Shown: positions 44,106-52,486, counted from the first letter of the stretch. The stretch is 64,000 bases of DNA from CAWCGU01 sp963838095 (GCA_963838095.1 CAWIPO010000008.1:744001-808000); one strand, 5' to 3'. Numbers and translations are program-made. The notes: generated by a model not told the origin, from the letters alone.

Positions 44106-44846
44106 CTAGGCGGCGCTCGAAACGGCCGATGTCGCTTGGACGGCGGTGCGGATCAGCTCCGCAACCGCGGTCGGCTGCGACAGCGCGATCGAGTGCGACG
44201 CATCAACCTCAATCGTCTGCGCGCCGGCGCGGCTCGCCATGTGGCGCTCGGCGTCCGGGGGAATCGCGTTGTCGGAGGTGGCGACGATCGCCCATGACGG
44301 CAGCGACTTCCAGGCCGCGGCCTCGGCGCGATCCTCGAAGATCGCGGCGAACGGACGCTGGCTGACCGCGAGGACCCGGATCTGGTCGTCCGAGAGGTCG
44401 GCTGCGAACGCCTCCTTGTAGAGCTCCGGAGCGATAGTCAGCTCCACGGCCGTCTCGCCGCCGGGGAGCGGATAGTTGCTCGGACGCACGGCGCCGACCA
44501 GCGGCGTGTCACCGAATTCGGCGAAGATCTCGCCGAAGGACTCGCCCTCGTCGAGCGCGAACGCCGCCACGTAGACCAGCCCGACCGCGTTGGGCGTACT
44601 GGCGCCCGCGACCGAGATCACGGCACCCCCGTAGGAGTGCCCGACTAGCAGAACCGGCCCGTCGATCTGGTTGACGTAGCTGGCGAGGTACTCGGCGTCT
44701 TGGGCCAAGCCCCGCAGCGGGTTCGGTGGCGCCAGGACCGGCACGTGGTCGGCCTGCAGCTCTTTGATCACCGGCGCCCAAAACGAGGCGTCGGCAAAGC
44801 CGCCGTGAACGAGGACGACCGTCGGTGTGTTCGTTGATTCACTCAT
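44106..44846 (-). CDS. Alpha/beta hydrolase (EstC/methylesterase-like)
   Basis: 246 aa. It starts with the VVLVHGGFADASFW oxyanion segment; the nucleophile is in GHSYGGAV, the acid in SDNAIPP and the His in DASHSIALSQP. This layout matches EstC-like and plant methylesterase-like hydrolases, which act on small esters. Its upstream region carries the same palindrome-bearing element as esterase copy 2 (44868-44960). LAL copy 2 follows downstream. Confidence 0.88.
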   Translation of the reverse strand: MSESTNTPTVVLVHGGFADASFWAPVIKELQADHVPVLAPPNPLRGLAQDAEYLASYVNQIDGPVLLVGHSYGGAVISVAGASTPNAVGLVYVAAFALDEGESFGEIFAEFGDTPLVGAVRPSNYPLPGGETAVELTIAPELYKEAFAADLSDDQIRVLAVSQRPFAAIFEDRAEAAAWKSLPSWAIVATSDNAIPPDAERHMASRAGAQTIEVDASHSIALSQPTAVAELIRTAVQATSAVSSAA

Positions 44847-44867
44847 GTCCGTCTTCCTTTCTGGTTG

Positions 44868-44960
44868 TGATTGCGGACATGGCGAACCTACGCCCGAACT
44901 TGTGCGGTCGCGTCCGTCGCCTGACTGAAGTTTTCGGCTCGATGACGTACGTCATTCGCC
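44868..44960 (-). promoter_or_regulatory. Second copy of the shared 48-bp palindromic promoter element
   Basis: Positions 44913-44960 are identical to 40446-40493. The palindrome is at 44942-44955, 96 bases from the ATG at 44846, and the TGATTGCGGACA block is at 44868-44879. Block-to-block spacing is 33 against 34. Upstream bases beyond the element do not match, so it is a discrete conserved module. Confidence 0.72.
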
Positions 44961-45177
44961 ACACCTCGAAGCCCTCGCGCACCCGCCGTTGCGCTGTCAT
45001 GGAGCTGGGCTGCTGGTTTGCGCGATAAGGAGCAGTCCCTGGTCGCCCTGCCCTCTGATGCGGAGTCCGGTGGTGCAGAACGGTGCGGGTTAGGCTGGCC
45101 GCCGATCCAGCCGCGGCCTGATCATCCTCCTGCTCACCGCTTCGCTCGCCCTGCTGAGCGTCGGCGCTTCGCTCTGG

Positions 45178-45750
45178 ATGCCCGCGGAGGGGTCGGCGGC
45201 GAAAGGGAAAAGGACCTTCCAGCTCTCCTTCAACACCCTCTACAGCGCGCCGCTCGACACCGGCATCTCGGCGAAGAAGGGCCTCACCTTCACCTGCTCG
45301 GGCATCATGCCCCCAGACGAGTTCGGCTCCCCCCCGCAGGCCTGCGATACACCTGACCGATTGGGTTCGGCTCCCGTCCCCGGCAAGACGGTCGTCGTTG
45401 CCCGTGCCGGATCGGGCCCCGATCAGGCGGTCAGCTCCGGCAAGAACAAGATCAAGGGCAAGGGGACGCTCCAGCTCGGGATCAACGACTCCCGCGCCAA
45501 CAACCCGGCCGGGTCGTTCACGATCAAGGTAGATTCCGAACCTTGCGCGACAGGCCGTTCGGGTCGCGGTCTTCGGGGGGAGGGGCCGTGGGCGACGACC
45601 GCCTCTCGGTGCCGACCTTCTGGGAACAACTGGGCCTTCTTCTTTCAAAGGTACAGGTCCTATAATTACGGGGGCGCCGCTTTAATTATACCGCGGCATC
45701 CTCAACCCCTTACGGCAGGAGATTGGTTGCCAAAATCTGGCGGAAGGTAG
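45178..45750 (+). CDS. Secreted protein, damaged at one or both ends
   Basis: The frame contains MPAEGSAAKGKRTFQLSF and continues to about 45535 with coding-like composition (KGLTFTCSGIMPPDEFG, LQLGINDSRANNPAGSFTIKV). Upstream the same frame reads a signal-peptide-like stretch (LIILLLTASLALLSVGASLW) from 45119, but it has no start codon; a GTG at about 45084 is in another frame, so an indel is likely. After about 45535 the sequence stops looking like protein. I do not recognise a family. It begins the decayed zone. Confidence 0.42.
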   Translation: MPAEGSAAKGKRTFQLSFNTLYSAPLDTGISAKKGLTFTCSGIMPPDEFGSPPQACDTPDRLGSAPVPGKTVVVARAGSGPDQAVSSGKNKIKGKGTLQLGINDSRANNPAGSFTIKVDSEPCATGRSGRGLRGEGPWATTASRCRPSGNNWAFFFQRYRSYNYGGAALIIPRHPQPLTAGDWLPKSGGR

Positions 45751-46488
45751 CCAAGAACGACTTCATCGCCTCGGAAATGCAAACGCTCCACCTCGTCGGC
45801 CATGGCATGCCGCGACCTTCGCGGCCGGAGGCCTGGAAATCTACTTCGAGGGGCTCGCAAAGGATCCACCGGATCCGAACTTCGACGAGATCGCCTATCC
45901 CGAGGTCACTTGACCTCGACCTCCCCGAGCCGGGGGGTAAGCCTCGCGAGCGCGCGTTCCTCGAGTCGCTGATCCGCTTCGCGAACCTCGAGGCCGAGAT
46001 CGTCGGGCTGGCGCGCGCCGGGAGCGACGTCGATCGACCGCGCCGGCGGTGCCGACCAAGCCGGCGCTACCGAGGCCGAGAGCGGCCAGATGCTCTACGC
46101 CGCCGGCTACGCCGACGCGCTCGCCGACGCGCTCGATCGGTCGGTCGCGCTCGGCAAGGTCGTGACGAACGCCTTCGCGAAGCTCAACGACGGCGACGAA
46201 TCGTTCGACTTTCGCGACCGCGTCCTCAAGCGGTCGCAGGGGGATATCCGAGACGATGGCCTTCCGAGGAAGTTCGTCAAGCTCCTGAATGAGGCGGGCG
46301 CTACGCTGGCCGAAGTCTCCGCGATCGAACGCGACCTTTCGAAAGGTAACGTGCGGAAGCTCGACGTCGAGTTTCCCGCCGTAGTGGTCGGGGATCAGAA
46401 GCAATGGACCGAGACCAGAGCGGCCGCCGACGCGCTGCGGGAAGCGGCGAAGCAGATACGGGCCAATCCGCAGGCCGGGGGCTTCTGA
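45740..46488 (+). pseudogene. Broken gene, unknown protein of about 250 residues
   Basis: Coding-like blocks follow one another in shifting frames. They are KNDFIASEMQTLHLVGHG; then GGLEIYFEGLAKDPPDPNFD; then RAFLESLIRFANLEAEIVGLA; and finally an intact stretch from 46090 (MLYAAGYADALADALD...GDIRDDGLPRKFVKLLNEAGA...). The last part (132 aa) is open to the stop at 46488. At least three frame changes are needed. Blocks have normal high-GC codon use. I recognise no family. It could be phage-derived, given the portal-like remnant just after it. Confidence 0.42.
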
Positions 46489-46805
46489 CACTCCGGGCAG
46501 GGCTTTCACCTGCACCGCTGTACGAGCGAAGGGGATCGCCGAGGTCACCCCTCCATTTCGCGGCATCCACTACGTGACAGTGCCGGGGATCAACTCGCAG
46601 GAGGTTTCGGCCGCGTGCAACGCAAGCGCTTCGCGATCAGAGTCGGGACATTGACGAAGCGCAGTCGCGCATCCGGGCGCTCTCAGACGCCGCAGCCTCG
46701 CTGCCCCTCCATGTCTACCGGCGCGGCAACCGCCTGCTGACGCCGAACTCGTCGACCGCCCGCAGCTCGGCTAGCCGAGCTGAACAACCTGCTCGGGTCT
46801 TACAG
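46489..46805 (+). other. Gene-fragment stretch with a possible phage portal remnant
   Basis: No full gene. One frame at about 46660-46800 reads DEAQSRIRALSDAAASLPLHVYRRG, and 'AASLPLHVYRR' recalls the start of HK97-type phage portal proteins, where helix-rich text is followed by xSLPLhvYrr. It stops soon after. The rest has no readable content. The match is by eye and short. Confidence 0.3.
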
Positions 46806-47177
46806 CTAGTTCCGCAGCCGTCTACAGGTCTTGAGCATGGCCTCGCCCACGCGCACAATGTAGGTGAACTCGAAGTAGTAGGCGTGAAAGGTCTGGTCCT
46901 CAAGATCCTCCGCCGCGACGCCCGCGCATTCGGCGGGATGTTCGTTGATGAAGTCCTTGGCGGTGGCCAGGCGCTGATCAGGCGAGAGCACGGTCCACGC
47001 GCTCCCCAGGGTGTCCTCTCCGACCGGATGCCCGAAGTCGTCCGTTATCCCGCTCGCGAAGGTGTGGGCCGCGGCGGGCGCGGTCGACTCATCCTCGCCA
47101 CAGGCGATCAGCCCCGGGGCGCAGATCAGGGCGGCAAGGAGGGCCGCGCGGCGCGATGGCTTACTGTGGCTCTCCAT
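46806..47177 (-). CDS. Small lipoprotein of unknown function
   Basis: 123 aa from the ATG at 47177. Signal peptide with lipobox (ALLAALICAPGLIACGED, Cys at about 25), then an extracytoplasmic domain of about 95 residues with two more cysteines (PAECAGVAA and MLKTCRRL). The domain has no motif I know. It starts 24 bases from the divergent ORF at 47202 and ends in the fragment zone, so it may be a survivor among debris. A longer frame to 47639 is not supported. Confidence 0.55.
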   Translation of the reverse strand: MESHSKPSRRAALLAALICAPGLIACGEDESTAPAAAHTFASGITDDFGHPVGEDTLGSAWTVLSPDQRLATAKDFINEHPAECAGVAAEDLEDQTFHAYYFEFTYIVRVGEAMLKTCRRLRN

Positions 47178-47201
47178 CCCCCGCTCAACACTACCCGCGT
47201 G

Positions 47202-47858
47202 GTGGACGTGACAGTGCCGGACCCCGAGCGGCGCGCGTACTTCGGCCTCGCGGAAGGACACGCTGGAAAAGCTGCTGAAGGGCGGGAAGGAAGTCCCCCC
47301 AGCGCCTTCAAGAAGCTCACGGAGATGAACGAGCGGCTCCAGCGGATCATCGATCAGGACCTCACAGGCGACGCGCTCGTGCAGGAGGTCAACCAGGTCG
47401 AGTACCTCAAGCGCGTGCTCATCGAAAACAACTTCCGCGGTGAGACGGTCTACGGCTTGTCGTTCGCCCCTCTCTTCAAGAGCCTCGAGGGAATCGACGT
47501 CAACCTCCAAGGCGCGTTGAATCCCGACAACAGCGACGACGCAAGGCGCACCCGCATCAGGGCCGCCAAGACACGCGCCCCAGCTGGCCCCTTTGGCGGC
47601 CCCACCGATATGTTCGGCCTCACGCCCGCGAGAAACCACACCGTCGTCGCGCGGGGGGGCGGGAGACTCCTACGAGGCGCGACCAATGTGGACCGGCCGC
47701 TCGTCCATTTCTGTGCCGCAAGGGCGGCAGGGTGTCAGCACCCCTCGTACAAAGACCCTGTGTTTGGCACCGCCCCCGCGTTCACCGCCACTGATCCAAG
47801 TGCCGCATCGCTCCCGCTTTGCATGGAATGCAGAACTTCCCGCGCGATACTGCGCTGA
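47202..47858 (+). CDS. Hypothetical protein, probably frameshifted at both ends
   Basis: A GTG-started frame of 218 codons. Its middle (about residues 40-130: AFKKLTEMNERLQRIIDQDLTGD, VEYLKRVLIENNFRGE, LFKSLEGIDVNLQGAL) looks like genuine helical protein. A neighbouring frame upstream reads DTLEKLLKGGKEVPP, which joins naturally to FKKLTEMN, so an indel at about 47300 is likely. The last 60 residues (from RLLRGATNV) are not protein-like. Family unknown. Confidence 0.38.
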   Translation: MDVTVPDPERRAYFGLAEGHAGKAAEGREGSPPSAFKKLTEMNERLQRIIDQDLTGDALVQEVNQVEYLKRVLIENNFRGETVYGLSFAPLFKSLEGIDVNLQGALNPDNSDDARRTRIRAAKTRAPAGPFGGPTDMFGLTPARNHTVVARGGGRLLRGATNVDRPLVHFCAARAAGCQHPSYKDPVFGTAPAFTATDPSAASLPLCMECRTSRAILR

Positions 47859-47860
47859 CG

Positions 47861-47998
47861 ATGTCGGAGGAGAACGTCGAGGTGGTACGACGGGCGGTGG
47901 ATGCGATGAACCGCGCGGGCGTCGTCGAAGTCCGTGCAGCCCGCGTTCCGCGGAACGCGATCGCACGGAACCATCACGACTCTGTCACGTTTGGGTGA
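47861..47998 (+). pseudogene. Truncated SnoaL-like (NTF2-fold) protein start
   Basis: Opens MSEENVEVVRRAVDAMNRAG, the characteristic start of actinobacterial SnoaL-like/ketosteroid-isomerase-fold proteins (MSxENVExVRRAxeAfNrGD). After 20 residues the sequence leaves the family and stops at codon 46. The remaining 100 or so residues of the fold are absent. Another fragment in the decayed zone. Confidence 0.6.
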
Positions 47999-48004
47999 CT
48001 GCAG

Positions 48005-48313
48005 ATGCGTGCCTCCTATCGACTGCTCGTTGCTCTGGCGGCCCTGGCCCTGGCCCTGGCCGCCTGTGGTGGCGGCAACGAGATCTCAGAGGTCACCTGC
48101 GGCGAGCTCGGGATCGGCGGGCCCGACTCCGAGCTGGAGCAGAACGACGAGAGGTTCGACGAGATCGTAAGCCAGATCGTCGACGAAGTAGACGGCGATG
48201 TGGAAGCCGAGATCGTCGCCGGCAGCGCGCTCTCCGCGGCCTGCGTGAGGGAGGACGACCCGAGCTACAAACCCGGCGACGAGGCGCTGGAGTACGTCAG
48301 GGAAAATCCCTAG
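48005..48313 (+). CDS. Small lipoprotein, unknown function
   Basis: 102 aa. A clear signal and lipobox (LVALAALALALAACGG) are followed by an acidic domain with two cysteines (EVTCGELG and SAACVRED) that may pair. Similar small lipoproteins are common in this class, role unknown. It is seven bases after the SnoaL fragment stop. The 201 bases after it (48314-48514) hold nothing I could identify. Confidence 0.6.
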   Translation: MRASYRLLVALAALALALAACGGGNEISEVTCGELGIGGPDSELEQNDERFDEIVSQIVDEVDGDVEAEIVAGSALSAACVREDDPSYKPGDEALEYVRENP

Positions 48314-48514
48314 AACGGCTTCTCGCCGCAGCGGAAGAAGTAGGGCAGCGTGCCCAGTGGCGCTGGAATCGGACCAGCGCGACCCGCTTCGAAGGCGACC
48401 CTACTCCCAATCAGTTATCGAGCGAGACGGATTGGGCAGGGGTTCCACATCGGTCGGCCGGCCCCGCTTCCGCAGGGACGGATCACCAACGACGCCTAAG
48501 CGGCGCCGACGCGC

Positions 48515-50938
48515 TTACTCGCCGGCGTGCGCGTCGCTCGACTGCCCGCCGCGATTTGCCGGCAGCGACGCATCCGAGGGCTCGGTCGGGACCTCGGGGT
48601 TGTCGATCTCGGTGAGGCGGTCGATCAGCCGCACCCACTGGTCGGGCTTCAGGAGCTGGACGAACTGCTCCTCGTCCCCCTCCGGCGCGTCGGTGGGCGA
48701 GTATCCCACGTGGATGTGGTCGTTGTGGTCCGACAAGGCGAACGACGCGCCGCCCATGTCCATCAGGCTGATGATCTGCGACGGGGCCATCGTGCCCTGC
48801 AGTCGCAGCAGCTGTTGAAGGACGGCCTCGGTGATCGAGCCCGAGCCCTGGTGGCCGAGGATCGGGATCCCGTTCACGGCGGCGATGTCGACAGCCATCC
48901 CGTAGGAGTGCATGGAGACGCCGCCGTAGGCGGTGTTGAAGGAGTGGCCGCACTTCAGGGATGTGATCGTCAGGCGGAACCCGGATTCCACGAGGTATTC
49001 GAGCACCGCCAACGTCCGCCTATCGATCTGATGCGTGGCGATGTCTTCGCGACCGCACTCGTAGATCTCCAGCCGCGGGTCGGCGAGCACGCGGCGCTCG
49101 AGCTGCGTCTTCGACATCAAGAGGATCTGCGAGATCGTCGCCCCCTGGTTGAAGGAGAATGGGTTCTGCCCGGTGGCGCGGTAGATCGCCGTGGACTCCA
49201 GAAGCTTCCAGCCGTCGAGGATCGGCTTCGGGTCGATCTCGGGCGCGCCGCGCCCGGTGGGGCGAATCGAGAAGTTGATGTGCGGGGCGAGCTCGTCTGT
49301 CTTCGCGACCCTTCCGAGCACGGTCCCGGCGACGACCTCGGCGCCCTCCTTCAGGGGCTGCAGGTCCATCTTGTCGGCGTCGAACTCCAAGACGCCGCCG
49401 AGGTAGTTCTTGATCGTCTCATAGCCCGGCAGGCTCTCCCCGAGCAGCTCGTCGAGCTGGCCCGAGAGCGAGGCGTTCTCGACGTTTCGCGGCCGCTCGG
49501 GCAGCGCGTAGAGGCGCTCGCGGTCATCCTCGGTGTTCGAGGGCTCATCCGAGGTCTCCTCGGAGGCCGGGCTCTCTGCGGAGTCCCCTTGGTCTGGGCC
49601 GTCCTCGCCGCCGGTCGCCGGCTCGGTGGGGGCGTCGTCGTCGGGCGCCGAGAGCTCGAAGTCCTCGGCGGTCAAGGGCCTTTGCTCGGGGACCGGGTAG
49701 AGCTTCGCGATCGAGCCCAGCTCGGCGTAGATGAAGCGGTTTCCGTAGGCGTCTGTGAGCTCGATGTACCGGCCGAGCTCGGGGTCGTGGCCGACCGCGG
49801 TGATCTCGCCGTCGTTGACGGCGACGACGGGCGCGCCCTCGCGCGAGTAGATGTTGATCCCGCGCCGCGTCGGCGAGGAGGTGACGACGTCGGCGACGTT
49901 GCCCTCACCGCCGCCGCCCGATGCCCTTCGCGCGGCGATCCGCTCGGAGATGTCGTCGGCGTAGCGCGCCGGGGCGGCGATCGGGAAGTGCGCGCCCTCG
50001 GTGAGCCCGGTGAGCGAGCCGACGAGGTCGTCGGGGAGGCGGCCGTATGAGTTCGCCGCCGACATGATCATGTCGACGTACCAGTCGGCGTGGTTGTAGG
50101 CGAAGATCGCTCCGCGCAGGTCGTCCTGGCCGCCGGCCGCGTTCAGATAGCGCGCCGCTGCGCAGATTGCGTCGACCGGGTTGTAGGGGTCCTTGCGCCC
50201 GTCGTTGTTGGCGTCGACGCCGTAGGCCTCCCAGCTCGAGGGGATGAACTGCATCCAGCCCATCGCTCCTGCGGTGGAGACGTTGAGGTTGGTGCCGAAG
50301 GCCGTCTCGATCTTGTTGATCGCGGCGAGGATCTGCCACGGGATCCCGTACTCGGTGCCGCACGCCTGGTAGATCGGCAAAAGGAACGGCGGGATCTCGA
50401 AGCTGTCGATCATGAAGTTCGGCACGCCGATCGGCGTCGGGCCGAAGTCGGCGATCGTCACCGAGGGGTTGGAGCGGGTGGGGGTGCCGTCGGGTCGGCG
50501 GATCGGGGGCGGGGCGATGACGCCGCCGCCGCCGTGTCCACCACCACCGCCCTCTTCATCCGGTGCTTCGGTACCTCCGGACCCGCCGGTGGTCGTGTCG
50601 CCGCCCACGCTTCCCTCGCTCGGAGCGCCCGAGCCCCCGGGACCGATCGGGCCTGTGATCGGGCCGCTGCCCTCGCTGCCTCCACCGCCGCCAGAGTCGT
50701 CAGGCGCGGGCTGGTCCGGCGTCGTCGGAGTGGTGGGAGTGGTGGGAGTGGTCGGGGTCGGAACCGTGGGGACCGTTGGGACGTCGACGCAGGTCTGGCC
50801 GACGCAGATGTCGTCCGGCACGTCGACGGAGATGTCGGAGCCGCCGACCCCGAGATCGACTGACGCCGCACCTGCGCCAGAAGCCAATACGACGCTGGCC
50901 ACTCCGACCAACAGTGCGAAGAAGAGCTTCCGTGCCAT
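48515..50938 (-). CDS. Three-domain peptidoglycan hydrolase (lytic transglycosylase + LytM-like + M15-like)
   Basis: 807 aa. A signal peptide (LFFALLVGVASVVLASGAGA) is followed by a Thr/Pro and Gly/Ser linker of about 120 residues. A lytic transglycosylase domain at about 175-300 has the MltB-like motifs IPWQILAAINKIETAFG (catalytic Glu), GAMGWMQFIPSSW and DPYNPVDAICAAARYL. Then comes a split LytM/M23-like part at about 345-405 and 520-585 (REGAPVVAVNDGEITAVGHD, LAPHINFSIRP) that lacks most zinc ligands. The C-terminal M15-like carboxypeptidase domain has SMHSYGMAVDIAAV (Ser-x-His and Asp) and DHNDHIHVGYSP. It cuts glycan and peptide bonds of the wall. It may also be a cell-separation factor. 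Confidence 0.87.
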   Translation of the reverse strand: MARKLFFALLVGVASVVLASGAGAASVDLGVGGSDISVDVPDDICVGQTCVDVPTVPTVPTPTTPTTPTTPTTPDQPAPDDSGGGGGSEGSGPITGPIGPGGSGAPSEGSVGGDTTTGGSGGTEAPDEEGGGGGHGGGGVIAPPPIRRPDGTPTRSNPSVTIADFGPTPIGVPNFMIDSFEIPPFLLPIYQACGTEYGIPWQILAAINKIETAFGTNLNVSTAGAMGWMQFIPSSWEAYGVDANNDGRKDPYNPVDAICAAARYLNAAGGQDDLRGAIFAYNHADWYVDMIMSAANSYGRLPDDLVGSLTGLTEGAHFPIAAPARYADDISERIAARRASGGGGEGNVADVVTSSPTRRGINIYSREGAPVVAVNDGEITAVGHDPELGRYIELTDAYGNRFIYAELGSIAKLYPVPEQRPLTAEDFELSAPDDDAPTEPATGGEDGPDQGDSAESPASEETSDEPSNTEDDRERLYALPERPRNVENASLSGQLDELLGESLPGYETIKNYLGGVLEFDADKMDLQPLKEGAEVVAGTVLGRVAKTDELAPHINFSIRPTGRGAPEIDPKPILDGWKLLESTAIYRATGQNPFSFNQGATISQILLMSKTQLERRVLADPRLEIYECGREDIATHQIDRRTLAVLEYLVESGFRLTITSLKCGHSFNTAYGGVSMHSYGMAVDIAAVNGIPILGHQGSGSITEAVLQQLLRLQGTMAPSQIISLMDMGGASFALSDHNDHIHVGYSPTDAPEGDEEQFVQLLKPDQWVRLIDRLTEIDNPEVPTEPSDASLPANRGGQSSDAHAGE

Positions 50939-51116
50939 GTCGCCCGAGGGGCTACTACCCCCGAAGTCCTCCCTCTATTCATCCTTGCTGGTCAACTAGG
51001 TGCCAGCAGGGTGTCAGCGGAAGCCACGGGCTCAGCGCGCAATGGAGCGCCCCTGAGCTGCCGGAAATGGCCGTACTAGCAGGCAAAACGGGGAATAGCC
51101 CGCATCCCCGCGAAGC

Positions 51117-51169
51117 GCCGGAGCGCGATCATAATCCGCGTGTCGGGGGTTCGAGTCCCTCCTCCGGCA
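51117..51169 (+). pseudogene. D-arm-less copy of the CAU tRNA (possible attachment-site remnant)
   Basis: 53 bases read as a tRNA without D-arm. The 5' acceptor GCCGGAG and 3' CTCCGGC-A are the same as in the tRNA at 29504-29577, the anticodon segment ATCATAATCCG is identical (11 bases) and the last 24 bases including the T-loop (GGGTTCGAGTCCCTCC-TCCGGCAT) are identical. The part between differs. It lies in the same orientation 21.5 kb away. It could be the far attachment site of an integrated element, or a decayed tRNA duplicate; it should not act as a normal tRNA. Confidence 0.7.
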
Positions 51170-51177
51170 TCACGACG

Positions 51178-52380
51178 CTATGTCGCGCCGGCGGCCTCGA
51201 TCGCCTGGTCGACCATGTCCGGTGCGAGCACGTGCTCGATCACCAGCACCGCGGCACCGACGATCCCGGCTCGGTCACCCAGCCGGCTGGGGACGGTTTG
51301 CAGGTCCCCGGTGGCCAGGGGCAACGAGCGGCTGAAAGTGACCTCGCGGACGCCGGCGAGCAGCTGCTCGTGCACCTGGGCGAGGTCGCCCCCGATGACG
51401 ATCACGCTCGGATTGAAGAAGTTGACGCAGGTGGCGAGGACCTCTCCAAGGGCGCGGCCCGCCTCGCGAACCATGCGCCTTGCGATCGGATTCCCGGCGC
51501 GTGTGAGCTCCACCACTTGGCGACTGTTCTCGGCTTCTATCCCCTCGGCGCTGAGGCGCTGCGCCAGAGCCCGGCCACCCGCGAACGCCTCGAGGCAGCC
51601 GACGTTGCCGCAGCGGCAGACCACGTCGTCGTGCTCGCTGAGGCGGATGTGGCCGATGTCGCCTGCCGCCCCCTGCGTGCCGCGATGAATGTCTCCCCCG
51701 GCGACGATGCCACATCCGATCCCCGTTCCCACTTTGATGAAGAGCAGGTGCTCGTGCTCGCGCCAGTGACTGAAGTGCTCGCCGAGGGCCATGATGTTGA
51801 CGTCGTTGTCGACCAGCACCGGCGCCTCGTACCGGCTCGAGAACCAGCCTGGGATCGGGAAACCGTCCCAGCCGGGCATGATCGGGGGGCTGACCGGCTG
51901 GCCGCTGCTGAATGCCACCGGGCCCGGGACGCCGACGCCAATCCCGCGGACGTCCTTTGCCGAACGCCCGACCTCCCGCAGCAGTTTCGTGAATCGCTCC
52001 TCGACCCATTCGAGCACAGGTTCAGGGCCGAGGCCGATGTCGAGATCCTCCGCCACCTCCCCCAACGGCACGCCGGCAAGATCGCACACAGCCAGGCGCG
52101 AGTGGGTGGCGCCGAGGTCGGCGGCGAGCACGACGCCCCCTTCGTCGTTGAAGGCGAGCGCCGTCGGCGGACGGCCCCCGGTCGAGGCGGCCCCGCCCGC
52201 CTCGTAGACAAGTCCGTGGGCGATCAGGGCGTCGACTCGCTGGGCGACTGTCGAGCGCGCGAGCCCGGTGCGGCGGGCAAGCTCGGCGCGGGTTAGCGCG
52301 TCACCATCGCGAATCAGCCGCAGTACAGCTCCAGCCCCCGCAGGGCCCGACCAGAAGCGCCCCGCGCCTGGATCGTTCAT
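51178..52380 (-). CDS. ROK-family transcriptional repressor
   Basis: 400 aa from the ATG at 52380 (MNDPGAGRFWSGPAG). An N-terminal winged HTH (LTRAELARRTGLARSTVAQRVDAL, about 31-54) is followed by a sugar-kinase-like ROK domain with ADLGATHSR (ATP loop), GIGVGVPGPV, KVGTGIGCGIVAGG and the zinc-binding CRCGNVGCLEAFAGG. ROK repressors release DNA when they bind a sugar. It is divergent from the oxidoreductase-ABC operon by 106 bases and very likely controls it; the inducer is probably the operon's transported sugar or its product. The longer upstream frame is not needed. Confidence 0.92.
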   Translation of the reverse strand: MNDPGAGRFWSGPAGAGAVLRLIRDGDALTRAELARRTGLARSTVAQRVDALIAHGLVYEAGGAASTGGRPPTALAFNDEGGVVLAADLGATHSRLAVCDLAGVPLGEVAEDLDIGLGPEPVLEWVEERFTKLLREVGRSAKDVRGIGVGVPGPVAFSSGQPVSPPIMPGWDGFPIPGWFSSRYEAPVLVDNDVNIMALGEHFSHWREHEHLLFIKVGTGIGCGIVAGGDIHRGTQGAAGDIGHIRLSEHDDVVCRCGNVGCLEAFAGGRALAQRLSAEGIEAENSRQVVELTRAGNPIARRMVREAGRALGEVLATCVNFFNPSVIVIGGDLAQVHEQLLAGVREVTFSRSLPLATGDLQTVPSRLGDRAGIVGAAVLVIEHVLAPDMVDQAIEAAGAT

Positions 52381-52486
52381 CAGGCCAGCAAGTAAAGCAA
52401 AGGAATAGCCACCACTTACGTCCTGTATAGCGCAAAAGAGCGCATACTTTGTATGGACACCCGGCAAAACTGTTAGGGTCATCCGG
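52381..52486. promoter_or_regulatory. Divergent promoter region between ROK and sugar operon
   Basis: 106 bases that must hold both promoters. A perfect inverted repeat, CATAC-TTT-GTATG (52443-52455), is 32 bases before the ATG of the oxidoreductase and is a candidate ROK site. The region is clearly less GC-rich than its surroundings. No -35/-10 pair was convincing by eye. Confidence 0.5.

Noticed and set aside
50690..50800. Repetitive DNA in the peptidoglycan hydrolase gene
   Set aside because: It codes for the Thr/Pro linker (TPTTPTTPTTP), an in-frame protein repeat and not a CRISPR or satellite.
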